A stretch of DNA of 64,000 nt. Source: Beroe forskalii. Taxonomy: Eukaryota > Ctenophora > Nuda > Beroida > Beroidae. The position numbers and the translations under genes are program-made. Shown one piece after another: positions 10,984 to 21,260 of the stretch. Below the pieces are notes generated by a model. That model was not told where the DNA came from. It saw nothing but the letters and a program-made list of their open reading frames with translations, and made no database searches. How positions within the stretch are numbered: position 1 is the first letter of the stretch; each line of letters opens with the position of its first letter. The DNA is taken from assembly GCA_011033025.1 (NCBI GenBank), contig WFMF01000272.1, positions 1 to 64,000 of the forward strand, read 5' to 3'.

Positions 10984-11193
10984 ATGTACAGATTGTCGAT
11001 GAGAAGTCATGGCAATTGGCAATTGACATCATCATCACCCCGCTTCGGAAACTTTGTAACTTATAATGTAACTTTTCAGGTATACGGAAAGGAGAAATGC
11101 ACGGTATATCATCAGCTGGACAGGAGAGTAGATTGGCGTGCTGTAGAAACGTGGTGGGAGGAAGCCATGCAACAAGTCGTGGAGGATGAATAA
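10984..11193 (+). CDS. Terminal exon 'YNVTFQVY', fully open copy
   Basis: An open frame of 69 residues includes GNFVTYNVTFQVYGKEKCTV, then YHQLDRRVDWRAVETWWEEA and MQQVVEDE with a TAA. An AG at 'aacttttcag' lies just before the GTATAC and could be a 3' splice site, which would put the exon start there instead. The same C-terminus recurs in at least five copies. It is unrecognised; possible coding exon of a member of the module family. Confidence 0.4.
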   Translation: MYRLSMRSHGNWQLTSSSPRFGNFVTYNVTFQVYGKEKCTVYHQLDRRVDWRAVETWWEEAMQQVVEDE

Positions 11194-11379
11194 TTCGGAC
11201 AAAACGAGGATGCGTGATACAGTGGCTGACATATTGGTGGGATTATGGTACCTCAGTATAGAATGGGGGATGATAAGTCTCGACTTGAGAGGCCGGACTA
11301 CCGAGTACTGATCACCACAGGAGAAGATATTAGACATATATACCAGTATACCAGCCCATCAGAGAGTCTGGTGTTTGGA

Positions 11380-12034
11380 GAAAGACCGCAGGGTGCGACA
11401 AGCACCCCTCCTCTGACTCCAGGGGAGAAAAGCACACCAGACAGGACGACCTGGTCCTGGTCCTGCTAGAGATAGGGAGTCAACATGACTCAAAACTCTC
11501 CTGGCGGAGGTCAAAGCCCGCCCCCTGGATGAGGAGGCCCAGCTGAATAGCGAGGAGAAGCGAGGAGAAGCGGCTGGAAAAGGAGCTGCAGGCAGCAAAG
11601 AGGAAGACAAAGGAGGCAGTGGAAAGGAGGAGGGGGTGGAAAGGCAGCTGAGAAGTGCTGTCCAGTACGCCATGGAACTGGAAGAGAAGGAGACGAGGGG
11701 ACAGAGGATGCTGGCGGAGAAGAGAAAGCCTGCCAGTAGGGCAGTAGGAGACGGGGAATTGACATTCGATAAGCGTTCCCCGAACAGCGGCGGACATGAG
11801 AGGGCTGGCAGCCAAGGCACTCTGCCGCAACAAGCCGGACCGGAGCGGGCAGCAGGAGTGAGCGGCCGACAAGGCTCGCTACAGCCAAATCCTTGCCAAC
11901 AAGGACAAGCTTGTAAACATCAACAAGATCAGACCTTCCTCCGACAAGGAGGGAGGGCACATCTCTTACAGTCGGCGGCTTGGACCACAGTGGACCTGGA
12001 AGAGAGGGCAGACAACATAACAGAGGGTTATTAA
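11380..12034 (+). pseudogene. Ser/Pro plus coiled-coil module exon, copy B
   Basis: Second copy of 8,055-8,702. It has a TGA in the frame near 11,486 (copy A has AGA), then stays open through LLAEVKARPLDEEAQLNSEE, GGSGKEEGVERQLRSAVQYA and MELEEKETRGQRMLAEKRKP to a TAA at 12,032. Two rather than five 10 bp units are present and there is no CCCTAACCAG element. This copy probably shows the native coiled-coil frame. Confidence 0.5.
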
Positions 12035-12260
12035 GCTCAACAAGATATAAGAGAGCATTTTCCCATATTCATCACAGATAGGCATTTTGTAACATGATAA
12101 CATGCCCCACAGCAGCTTCATAGTATGTTGTACAGTGGCATTCATCAATTCACCCATGGCAGAAACGCCAACGTTCCTGTGGACAAGAGACACCAGGGAG
12201 CAAGGGCAAATTGACTTAAGAGATAAGAGTTTAGAGAGATAAGAGTTAGTTAGTTAGTTT

Positions 12261-12440
12261 AGCTCGACGAGATAACATAACATTTTTCTCAAGAGGGGGC
12301 AGACGAGACTAGAGAGAGGAAGAGAGATTTTGTTTACTTTGAGCTATATGACTTCTATACTTATATGGCTCGCGTCTCGATCTCATCTCTAGATCAGGGA
12401 ATTGAATAAATAATGAAAGAGGTCAAGAGCAAATGAACGC
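12261..12440 (+). pseudogene. Module exon 'LDKITEHFSQEW', copy with stop
   Basis: Same as 9,111-9,260, but the GAA after the ITE-equivalent codons is TAA, and the end is shortened to SSLDQGIE and stop. The following 'SVISQTLERK' exon is interrupted at 12,441-12,443 by the transposon. Confidence 0.55.
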
Positions 12441-12443
12441 ATC
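12441..12443. other. Target-site duplication ATC (left)
   Basis: The ATC at 12,441-12,443 is repeated at 16,810-16,812 on the other side of the element. The empty sites at about 9,294-9,303 and 31,804-31,813 have a single ATC in the same context, which confirms a 3 bp duplication. Confidence 0.9.
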
Positions 12444-13197
12444 TACTCCAGTAGCTGAGGGCAGTGCCGTGTACTTTTCATTGTGGACGCAGTTTCTCGA
12501 CGGTTTTTGTTAGTTTAAAGCATGATAAAGACATCCTGCCTGCTAATGTTATTTGAATCGACGTCCTGGGGGGGTCGTACGGCCACGCCCATTTTTGCCC
12601 TCATGTGGTGTTACGAGGCCAGATTATTTCGACTTCGGATGGTCATAGAGACTTCAGAATTTAACCAAGGTGTCTATCTCATCAAGGGGAACAACTTTTT
12701 CTATGACAACTTTTTTGTCAGGTAATTAGTTAATTGACCAATTAGCTAATTGGGTCATTTTCAAAAATTCGAAAAAACTTTTTTTGGCTTAAAATGATCA
12801 CAATAACATGAAACGTGGAAAAAACGCGTTTTCAAGAATATTTTGAAAAATTTTTGACTTAGAAAATTTTCGGGCCTTAGAAAAATTTTGAGCGGAAAAA
12901 TTCAAATTTTCGCGTTTTTGCGTCCTTAAACTTTGTCCAACAATTTTTGGCTGCTGAAAGTCACTGCTGTTGCTTTTTGCTGTTCTCAAAGCACACTTTG
13001 ACAGCTCCTACTCACTACTGAGCTACTGGTAGTATGCCCTCTCTGGCCCATAGACAGGGGAGGGCTCAGGGGCTGCGGCCCCCTTGGAAAATTGGAAACA
13101 TTCCAAAACCGTACTCTAATTTTAAGAAATGTCGAATATCGTAATATTCGTGCCCGGATGAAACTATGATATTTTTTGTGTGTGAAAACGAATGCAA
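12444..13197 (+). repeat. Left terminal inverted repeat of the transposon
   Basis: About 754 bp, pairing with 16,056-16,809. It contains a GC-rich patch at about 13,060-13,085 (ggggctgcggcccc) and AT-rich tracts. The repeat ends at 'gaaaacgaatgcaa'. Confidence 0.9.
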
Positions 13198-13199
13198 AA

Positions 13200-14840
13200 A
13201 TGATAAACTTGATAAATTTGGAACCCCAGTAAACAGTCTAGAACACTCTATTTTTCAATATTTCTCCAGGGGCTACGCCCCAAACACCTGTTGCAGCTTG
13301 CTCATTGTGCAGGGCCCTACCCTTGGGGTCCCAACAAATGTACCAACCTCCTCCATCCTCCTGGACTACGAGCCAGCAATCCACAATGCTGTGGCTCTCT
13401 TTCACCAGGGGTTGCATCTTCTACTTTAAGCAGTCCCCCTCAAGCATATCTGCCGCGCAGAACTTCTGGATGAGTATGCACCAGATTGAGAACTCACCAC
13501 TCAGAGCTCAGGACTTCGCCAAGATTGGAGCCACTTCCTTCGTTCTAGTGGGTGATGTTGACTGAGTGTTGAGGACCATCAAGATTCAAGCTCTTTTTCC
13601 CTGTCGACATGACTGCCTTCACCTCCCAAAATAATCACACTACTGCTGATGCTTCGACTGAAATTAATTTGAAACTGAGGCCAAGATGGGCATCCCGGAA
13701 CTTCCAGAGGGTGTAGTTGAAGTAGTCATGGGCCATGGAGTGGAAGCCGTGGTGCCAGCGACTATAGGAGGAGCACTCGAGGAAGCGCCGTGCTGTCTGG
13801 TAATTCCACATGTGGCTGAAGATAAGTGGTGTGGAAGTAGGAGGTGAAGACAGCCATGTCTTCAAAGAGAAGCGGCTTGAGGATCCTCCATGCTCAACGA
13901 AGGAAATTGCTCCAATCTTGGCGAAGTCTGATTGGCGAGTTCTCCATCTGGTGTCTCCTCTGAATACAGAACTTGTGCGTGGTCGATAATATCTACTACT
14001 TAAAGTAGAAGTTGCAACCCCTGGTGGTCGAAGACCACAGCACTGTGGACTGCCAGCCCGCAGTCCAGGAGGATGGGAAGGGTTGGTAGGGACCCAGTGG
14101 TCAACGTCCTCCAAGAGTTACTTGTAGAGGTTCTTGCCAGGATGGAGTCCTTAGAAGAAGGAGGGGCAGTTCGTCTGGGAGGAAGCCATGGATGGTGAAG
14201 AGCTGCTTGCAGTGGTTGGGTGAGGTTGCAGGTTTCATCCATGATCCAGTGATAATAGTTCATCATGACAGCAGCATTGGTGTCTGTTCTTCTGTTCAGT
14301 GTAGCAGGAATCCCCAGCAGGAGAGACAATGTAGTAAAAAGGGTGATGGGTGTTCCAGGACTCTGAGAAAACAGAGGTTCTCCTAGCGGGGCAGCCTGGC
14401 GGAGTGGTGGGTCTGTCTACATCTGGCTATCCTAACATCCTAGCGATATAGCATGAAAGGAGGCAGCCCATCTTGGCCTTGGCTTCAAGTGGAAGCATCA
14501 GCAGCAACACGCTTATTTGGGGAAGTCAGTTGCCACAGCCCCCCTTTTGAGCTCCCGCTTACCGATGTAGATGGTAGAGGCAGCTTTCTGAGCACCATCG
14601 TTGTTGTGGTCAGGAACAGGGGTTGTCAGAGCTGCTTGTCAACAGTGGTGATCCTGGCCCTGCAACCAGTTCCAAAGAGAGCACAGGCCCGTAGCAAGGT
14701 TTTTACAGGGTAGGGCCCTGCACAATGAGCAAGCTGCAACAGGTGTTTGGGGCGTACCCCTGGAGAAATATTGAAAAATAGAGTGTCCTAGACTGTTTAT
14801 TGGGGGTCCAAATTTATCAAGTTTATCATTTTTTCCTGTT
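13200..14840. repeat. Nested inverted repeats in the transposon core
   Basis: 13,200-13,325 is repeated inverted at about 14,703-14,835 (shared 'caacaggtgtttggggc' and 'caatatttctccaggggc'). Inside that, about 13,330-13,550 is repeated inverted at about 13,900-14,110, sharing the coding-like run DFAKIGA. The core is thus a set of palindromes within palindromes. Confidence 0.8.
13635..14329 (-). pseudogene. Broken coding-like stretch in transposon core
   Basis: Two overlapping minus-strand open stretches (13,635-14,114 and 14,000-14,329) contain runs such as MNYYHWIMDETCNL and DFAKIGAISFVEHGG, and another frame gives LKPLLFEDMAVFTSYF. No DDE-type catalytic pattern can be laid out across them. 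They are plausibly the remains of the element's own protein; I cannot name the family. Confidence 0.3.
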
Positions 14841-16055
14841 CCCAATCGCGTTTTTGTTTTACAAAAAGGCATTGAGAATAGGTTAGCAGAGATCGTGTAT
14901 TTTGGGGGTTGTGTGCATACTACCTTTACGCGTACTGTTAAATCTGAAATAGGTGCTGCGCGCGACCGTGTGTCGTCGTGGTGGTGGTTGGTACATTTTC
15001 ATGCATCCAACTGCTCCTTTATAATATCACTCGCGTCAGAGAAGCTTGGTTTAGTGGCATCCTTTGCATTGTGGGCTACAGCTAGCTTACTGGGCTGCTT
15101 GGTAGGTATGTGAGTTCAATGCTCTGTTCATTCTGATGTTGAAATTAATTCTTTTTCACGGAATAAATCAAATAATTGATTGGATTTCAATCACACAGTC
15201 ATTTGGCCATGTTTAATAAGTAGCGGGCAGTTCGGCCAATTTACAATGGGCAGTATTTGTGCAATCAGTTACGAATGATCTAAAGAATTTACTTGAGAAA
15301 AGTAAAACATGAGTGTTTATTTGTCTCGGTTCATGGCTGATAATAATGCTATAATGATATATCTGAATCTTTTATCCTGATCAGTAATCATACTGTGTAT
15401 CTCAATCTTGAAATTATCAAGGCGGGGCACGATAATATCGAACATTGCAATGGTTTGATATCTGCAACGCAACACAAAAGAAAATGGAACGCGTAACCAA
15501 AATGGTGATCATAGTTATGAAACTCTGAACGGCGCGCAACAAATCTAGAAAGAGTTCTATGAAATGGCGGGAACGCGCGCGCAAACATTTGGCACGTGAA
15601 ACGAAATCGCCCACGTGTGACGTGATATTTACATCTGCGCGCGTTAATTCAAACTTATAGAAGGAAATGTATAATATAGCGCCCGTGCATGCCAAGGAAT
15701 ATTTATGAAATTTATTCAATGATGTTAGTACTATAGTATACTATGTGACAGTTGAAGTTGATAGAAGAAGCGATTTATCACGGAAAATGATTTCTGATAA
15801 ATCTTAAATCTGTTAAAGACAACCTCTTTCTCTTAAATCTCGTTGGTGTACACACGCGATTGTACCTTAATTTTAGAGGTCATTTTTTGCTTCATAAGTT
15901 TTTAATTAACTCACCATGTCAGTAAATAAGACGGACAAGGACTACGGTCGTAGATCAAATGACGGCGTGTTTTTATACCAAGCCCAGGGAACAGGAAATT
16001 AAGCGCCTGCATACGGGAACAACGGGCTCAAGAAATACGCCGGCAGGCGCAATTC
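14840..16055. other. Unassigned interior of the transposon
   Basis: No gene is recognised. The short open stretches are interrupted and without motifs. The last ~60 bp match one end of the insertion in the right arm. Confidence 0.5.
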
Positions 16056-16809
16056 TTGTTGCATTCGTTTTCATACACAAAAAATATCATAGTTTCATCC
16101 GGGCACGAATATTACGATATTCGACATTTCTTAAAATTAGAGTACGGTTTTGGAATGTTTCCAATTTTCCAAGGGGGCCGCAGCCCCTGAGCCCTCCCCT
16201 GTCTATGGGCCAGAGAGGGCATACTACCAGTAGCTCAGTAGTGAGTAGGAGCTGTCAAAGTGTGCTTTGAGAACAGCAAAAAGCAACAGCAGTGACTTTC
16301 AGCAGCCAAAAATTGTTGGACAAAGTTAAAGGACGCAAAAAGCGAAAATTTGAATTTTTCCGCTCAAAATTTTTCTAAGGCCCGAAAATTTTCTAAGTCA
16401 AAAATTTTTCAAAATATTCTTGAAAACGCGTTTTTTCCACGTTTCATGTTATTGTGATCATTTTAAGCCAAAAAAGTTTTTTCGAATTTTTGAAAATGAC
16501 CCAATTAGCTAATTGGTCAATTAACTAATTACCTGACAAAAAAGTTGTCAGAGAAAAAGTTGTTCCCCTTGATAAGATAGACACCCTGGTTAAATTCTGA
16601 AGTCTCTATGACCATCAGAAGTCGAAATAATCTGGTCTCGTAACACCACTTGAGGGCAAAAATGGGCGTGGCCGTACGACCCCCCAGGACGTCGATTCAA
16701 ATAACGTTAGCAGGCAGGATGTCTTTATTATGCTTTAAACTAACGAAAACCGTCGAGAAACTGCGTCCACAATGAAAAGTACACGGCACTGCCCTCAGCT
16801 ACTGGAGTA
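16056..16809 (-). repeat. Right terminal inverted repeat of the transposon
   Basis: Reverse complement of 12,444-13,197. Immediately inside it (15,993-16,055) is a stretch of about 60 bp also found at 44,588-44,655 in the right arm insertion. Confidence 0.9.
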
Positions 16810-16812
16810 ATC
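16810..16812. other. Target-site duplication ATC (right)
   Basis: Second copy of the 3 bp duplication; the interrupted 'SVISQTLERK' exon resumes directly after it. Confidence 0.9.
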
Positions 16813-17052
16813 AGTCATCTCACAAACACTCGAGAGGAAATCCAGGATTGGAAGGACCAATAAGCGTGTGATACTGAGGCTGAACATTTTTTTTAAACAA
16901 TTTAATCAAGTTGCGTTCATAATCTAATTTGTAATTGTATTCATATTGTAATTAAATAAGTTAATACAAAACATTTCTCACAAAGGCATAATAAAAATGT
17001 GGATTGGATGGATTATCAGAAGAAAATGGTGATGGCATGCTGAACATCGATC

Positions 17053-17240
17053 ATGACGACGGTTAACTGGAACCTGCAATTTCATGCTGCTGCAAATATA
17101 CGTAACAGGGAAATGAAGTCGCTGAAAACTGCTTTGGCCAGTGCACACTGTACCTACACAGAGCTTATGCACAGAAGTTCATCGAGGAGGAGAGGTTACA
17201 CTGCAAGTGCTACCTCTGTTCTCATAACTAAGAATTAAAA
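17053..17240 (+). pseudogene. 'EEERLHC' module exon copy
   Basis: Contains NIRNREMKSLKTALASA, then in a shifted frame EEERLHCKCYLCSHN. The C-K-C-Y-L-C form is probably closest to the family consensus. Confidence 0.45.
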
Positions 17241-17392
17241 AATATTACTTTACAATCTATGTAAATAGGGTAGAGGCGATGCCTCACAAGAGACTTTATC
17301 TCCTCACGTCCAGGGAAACGCAGTCTACAAAACAATTTGTGACTCGCCATGAGTGCAGCAGTGAAGTGTAAAAACAACCCGACAGGAAAACC

Positions 17393-17595
17393 ACTCAAGT
17401 TTGCAGAGCGATTCATTGACGAAGAATTTCTAAATTTCAGGCTTTGCAACCTGGCATTCAACACTGATGCAGCCATCAGAACACACGTAGTGGAAAGAAG
17501 CATCTCCGTCAGTCCGTTGCCTTTCCAAACTCATGCCCCAAGCAGGCATCCTGAACACCTCAGATGTACAGATTGTCGATGAGAAGCTATGGCTT
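17393..17595 (+). pseudogene. Zinc-finger module exon, copy 5
   Basis: Open from KPLKFAERFIDEEFLNFRLC through NLAFNTDAAIRTHVVERSIS. The first cysteine is Phe and the second His is lost through a small deletion. Downstream in another frame is QAGILNTSDVQIVDEK. Confidence 0.55.
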
Positions 17596-17658
17596 GCTAA
17601 TAAGCCAGCCATGGCTTCTCATCGACTGGCATAAATGCCAGAATCATCATCCTGCTTC

Positions 17659-17813
17659 GGAAACTTTATAACTTATAATGTAACTTTTACAAAGAAGAAA
17701 TGCACGGTATACTCTTACATCAATAACAGGGCTAGGGAGTATTGCAGGGCTGTAGAATGGTGGATGGAAGTCATGCAACTAGTCATATGGCAGATGAATA
17801 GAACCTTGAGATA
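17659..17813 (+). pseudogene. Terminal exon 'YNVTF..KKK' copy
   Basis: Reads GNFITYNVTFTKKKCTVYSY, INNRAREYCRAVEWWMEVMQ, then an inserted base moves the end out of the usual VVADE stop and the frame ends at a TAA further on. Confidence 0.45.
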
Positions 17814-18265
17814 ACGAGAAAGTATAAGTGGGGGATGCGGTGGCACCATTTTGGTAAGATTGGTGAGGTTGTGATGGGCTTTCCACCACAGTAGAGGAGA
17901 GAAGAGATAGTTATTGTCCTGTCTTGAGCTGAGGCCGGACTATTCATGATCACAGCAAGAATCATGATATCACAAAGGAACCTAAACTATCATTTAATAT
18001 TCACCCTGTTTGACTCCTATCATTTACTGTTTCAATAAGTAAATATCAATTATGATGAAGAAACCGGACTCACAGCAATAACAACCCCACTCACTTACAC
18101 TCAGGAGGAGAGGTTACACTGTTAGTGCTACCTCCATTCTCAATACAAAGAATTAAAACAATCTTAAGTAGTCAGAGGCGGTGCCTTACAAGACATTACA
18201 ACTTTATCTCCTCACGGCCAGTTGAATGAAGTCTACAGAACGATTTGTTACTCAAAATGAACAGC

Positions 18266-18375
18266 AATCTAGAGTGGGAAAGAAACACCTCAGTCTCTTC
18301 TCGAAGTTAATGATCTCTGAGCAAGACTCCTGAACACCTCAGATGATCAGATAGTCGATGAGAAGCCATGGCTGG
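18266..18375 (+). pseudogene. Zinc-finger module exon, copy 6 (truncated)
   Basis: Only the end of the finger is present (VGKKHLSLFSKLMISEQDS) followed by the 'cacctcagatgatcagatag' segment; the cysteine half has been deleted, joining an upstream repeat directly to it. Confidence 0.5.
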
Positions 18376-18674
18376 CTTATGCCAGCACCATGATCCTGCT
18401 TCAGAAACTTTATAATTTATAATGTAACGTTTTATACAGAAAGAAGAAATGCACGTATACTCCTACATCAATAACAGGGCTGAAGACTGGCAGATGAAGA
18501 ATTCGGATAACTGCTTCTCTACCAACTTGAGCACGAGTTGTCCCTTGAAAAAGCGAACTGCTTTTATAACAAAGAACACAGATCCCTCACTCTCAAGACT
18601 ACGAATTTGACTCAGGACAACTTATACTGGCCTTCTTTGAACGTAATGGGTAAGAAGCATCTCCCCAGATCAAA

Positions 18675-18869
18675 TTGTCGATGACAAGCCATGGCTGGCT
18701 TATGCCAGCATCATCATCCCGCAGCAGGAACTTTATAACTTATAATGTAACTTTTTATGTATACAAAAAGAAGAATCATCAGCTGGGCAGGAGAGTAAAT
18801 TGCCGAGCTGTAGAAACGTGGTGGGAGGAAGCCATGCAACAAGTCGTGGAGGGTGAAGAATTCGGATAA
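18675..18869 (+). pseudogene. Terminal exon 'YNVTF', open copy with short deletion
   Basis: A 64-residue open frame reads ASSSRSRNFITYNVTFYVYK, then KKNHQLGRRVNCRAVETWWE and EAMQQVVEGEEFG to a TAA. It lacks the KCTVY part present in other copies. The ending matches 10,984-11,193. Confidence 0.4.
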
Positions 18870-19359
18870 AACGAGGATGTGGGATACAGTGGCTGACATA
18901 TTATTGGTGGGATTGTGGCACCTCAGTATAGAATGGGGGATGATAAGTGATCTCGCCTTGAGAGGCCGGACTACTGAGTACTGATCACCACAGGAGAGGA
19001 TATTAGACATCTAGCGGTATACCAATTACACCATTAATCCGTATTCTTCCCATGATTTAGTGCATACTCCCCTACCTTCCCATCATGGAAAAAATCAAAG
19101 AGGTAAGTCAAGAATTAGAACAAATTCTTCTCCTCAGCTCTAATATAGCATAGATAACGCTATGCTAGTAGACAATGATATCAATCCTCCGCTCCATAAC
19201 GTTAAATCCTGCGAAAAATTATTAGATTGTCCTGATAGTTCTTCAACAAACACTACGGCTACCACAGCTAGTGACAATAAGTGATACCGCTTTTATGCAT
19301 AATACTATGCATACATGTAGGAGCATTACAACTCTGAACAATTTTTCCCCGGATAGTTT

Positions 19360-19830
19360 AGCTCAACAAGATAAGAGAGCATTATTACTCAGATTCAAAC
19401 ACGGACTAACATCACTGAACGGTATTTAGTCCCATGATAACATGCCCCATAGCAGCTTCAAAGCATGTAAGTACAGATGCGTTAGGAACATTGCACCACA
19501 TATATGTCATGAACGAATCGATTATCAATTCACCCGTGGCAGAAACACCAACGTTCCTGTGGACAAGAGACACCAGGATGCCAGGGCAAATTGTCTTAAG
19601 AGATAAGAGTCAGTTTAGAGAGTTTAAAAGAGATAAGAGTAAGTTAGTTTAGCTCGACAAGATAACAGAACATTTTTCTCAAGAGTGGGCAGACGAGATT
19701 AGAGAGAAGAATTCTAGATTAGCTCAATAAGAAGCGAGATTTCGTTCACTTTGAGCTGACCCTTTTATATGACTTGTTAGAGAGTGCTTTACTTGCGCCT
19801 CATTCTCATTTCTGAATCAGGGGACAGGGA
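19360..19830 (+). pseudogene. Diverged 'LNKI' and 'LDKITEHF' exon pair
   Basis: 'ctcaacaagataagagagcat' at 19,363 and 'ctcgacaagataacagaac' at 19,652 begin two tandem exon copies, each after a TTTAG. Between them is the run AETPTFLWTRDTRMPGQIVL. The second copy has a stop after about 20 codons. Confidence 0.45.
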
Positions 19831-20929
19831 AATGAATCATCAATGAAAGTTACTGTGAGGGATTGGAGAACGCATCAGTCATATCACAAACACTCGAAAG
19901 GAAATCCAGGATTGGAAGGACCAATAAGCGTGTGATACTGAGGCTGGACAATTTAATTAAGTTTCGTTCATATTATACTGTAATTTAATAGTAATACTTA
20001 ATATTTCTCACACAGACTCATAAAGTCATAAAGAATGAAGCAATTTGTGGATTTGATGGATAATCAGAAAAAAGGATGACGGAATGCTAATTAATAAGAG
20101 ATAAGAGTAAGTTAAGAGAGTTTAGAGGGATAAGATTTTATTGGTTAGTTTAGCTCAGCAAGACGCGAGACCATTTTACCAAGAGACGGCTGACTCAGAT
20201 TCAAACATGGAGAAGGACTAACATCACTGGACAGTATTTTGCCTCACAGCAGCTTCAGAGCATGTTGTACAGATGCGTTCAGAACATGGTTCAGCTGCAG
20301 GGCTCTTCCTTACTAAAACAAGATCTCGATTAGGAGACGATAGTCGATAGTATGAACATGCTTAGTCTTCTAAGGTACGCTATGTTGAACTATAGTTGAT
20401 GACAACGCTGGATATAGTGTACAGTACAGGTGCTGATTCATTGAATACCAATTTGTGGGTAATTTATTACGGTAGAAAACCTTGAAACACTGAAGTTTCA
20501 GTTATGACTAATTATGAAAACCAAATGTTTAAAGTTTTGGGGCTTTGTATCAAGCTACCAGCTATGTTATATTATGTACTTTGTACGATCATGAAAAAAT
20601 TATTAATATATTCATATTTTAGATTTTTCTAATTTTAATTAAAGTTGTGTAGAACATTGCATCGTATCTTCACTATGATGCAATCTCTTGAGTATAATAG
20701 GTCGCATCAGGAAGCCAGGCAAATAATAATTTGTCTTAAGAGATAATATTTAGTTAATAGAGATTAGAGAGAGAGATAAGAGTTAGCAGATTTTAAGCTC
20801 ACCAAGATAAAAAGTTAAAAGAGCTTTTTTTCTCGAGAGAGGACTGACGAGATTAGATATAGGAATAGTTTTTCTCACTATGAGCCTATCCATTTGTGTG
20901 ACTCTTTTTTCACTTGAACATTCTCTACT

Positions 20930-21260
20930 GATTGCGTCTCAATACCATACAAGCTAAAATGTTTTCCAATGTCAGCCAGTTTGGGCCTCGGACGCCGAAT
21001 AAGAAATCTTGGACTATCTTAACGAACTTAAGCTTATGGGTGGACAAATACACTCCACCCAAATTTCCCAACTGAGGGACTTATTCATCAGACTAAACTA
21101 TGTAGGACACGAGTCTCTGTTCAGAGATTGAGACAACTGGGACTTCCATATATTTCTATATAAACTTATAAAAACACTATTGTCAATGGACTCGAGCTGA
21201 CAGGGAAAAATCACATGGGAGTTCACGTACGGAAGATTACACAAGTCTACAAAAGCGTTA
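20930..21260 (+). pseudogene. Shortened copy of the 34,147 exon
   Basis: Same as 34,140-34,520 but with about 54 bp missing after 'ccgaataagaaatc', so the frame seen at 34,147-34,395 is broken. Confidence 0.6.

Larger units (their letters stand above)
5620..12440 (+). repeat. Amplified gene-module block 1
   Basis: The block contains repeated plus-strand exon-like units that recur at 16.8-25 kb, 28.4-31.8 kb and 31.8-39.5 kb. The order is a 'GTNLSFEETPFACHVRYR' exon, a zinc-finger exon, a 'YNVTF..KKKCTVY' terminal exon, an 'EEERLHC' exon with a second finger copy, a Ser/Pro plus coiled-coil exon, and an 'LDKITEHFSQEW' exon. Many units carry frameshifts. Module boundaries are judged from repeat structure and exon-like splice signals only. 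Confidence 0.75.
12444..16809. mobile_element. DNA transposon with ~750 bp terminal inverted repeats
   Basis: The ends start TACTCCAGTAGCTGAGGGCA and are inverted copies: 12,444-13,197 against 16,056-16,809, with few mismatches. ATC duplications flank it and two empty paralogous sites exist in the window, so both boundaries are well supported. A 3 bp duplication occurs in PIF/Harbinger, Zator and some CACTA-type elements; the end sequence does not decide among them. The interior holds further inverted repeats and only broken coding-like stretches, so it is non-autonomous as it stands. Confidence 0.9.
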
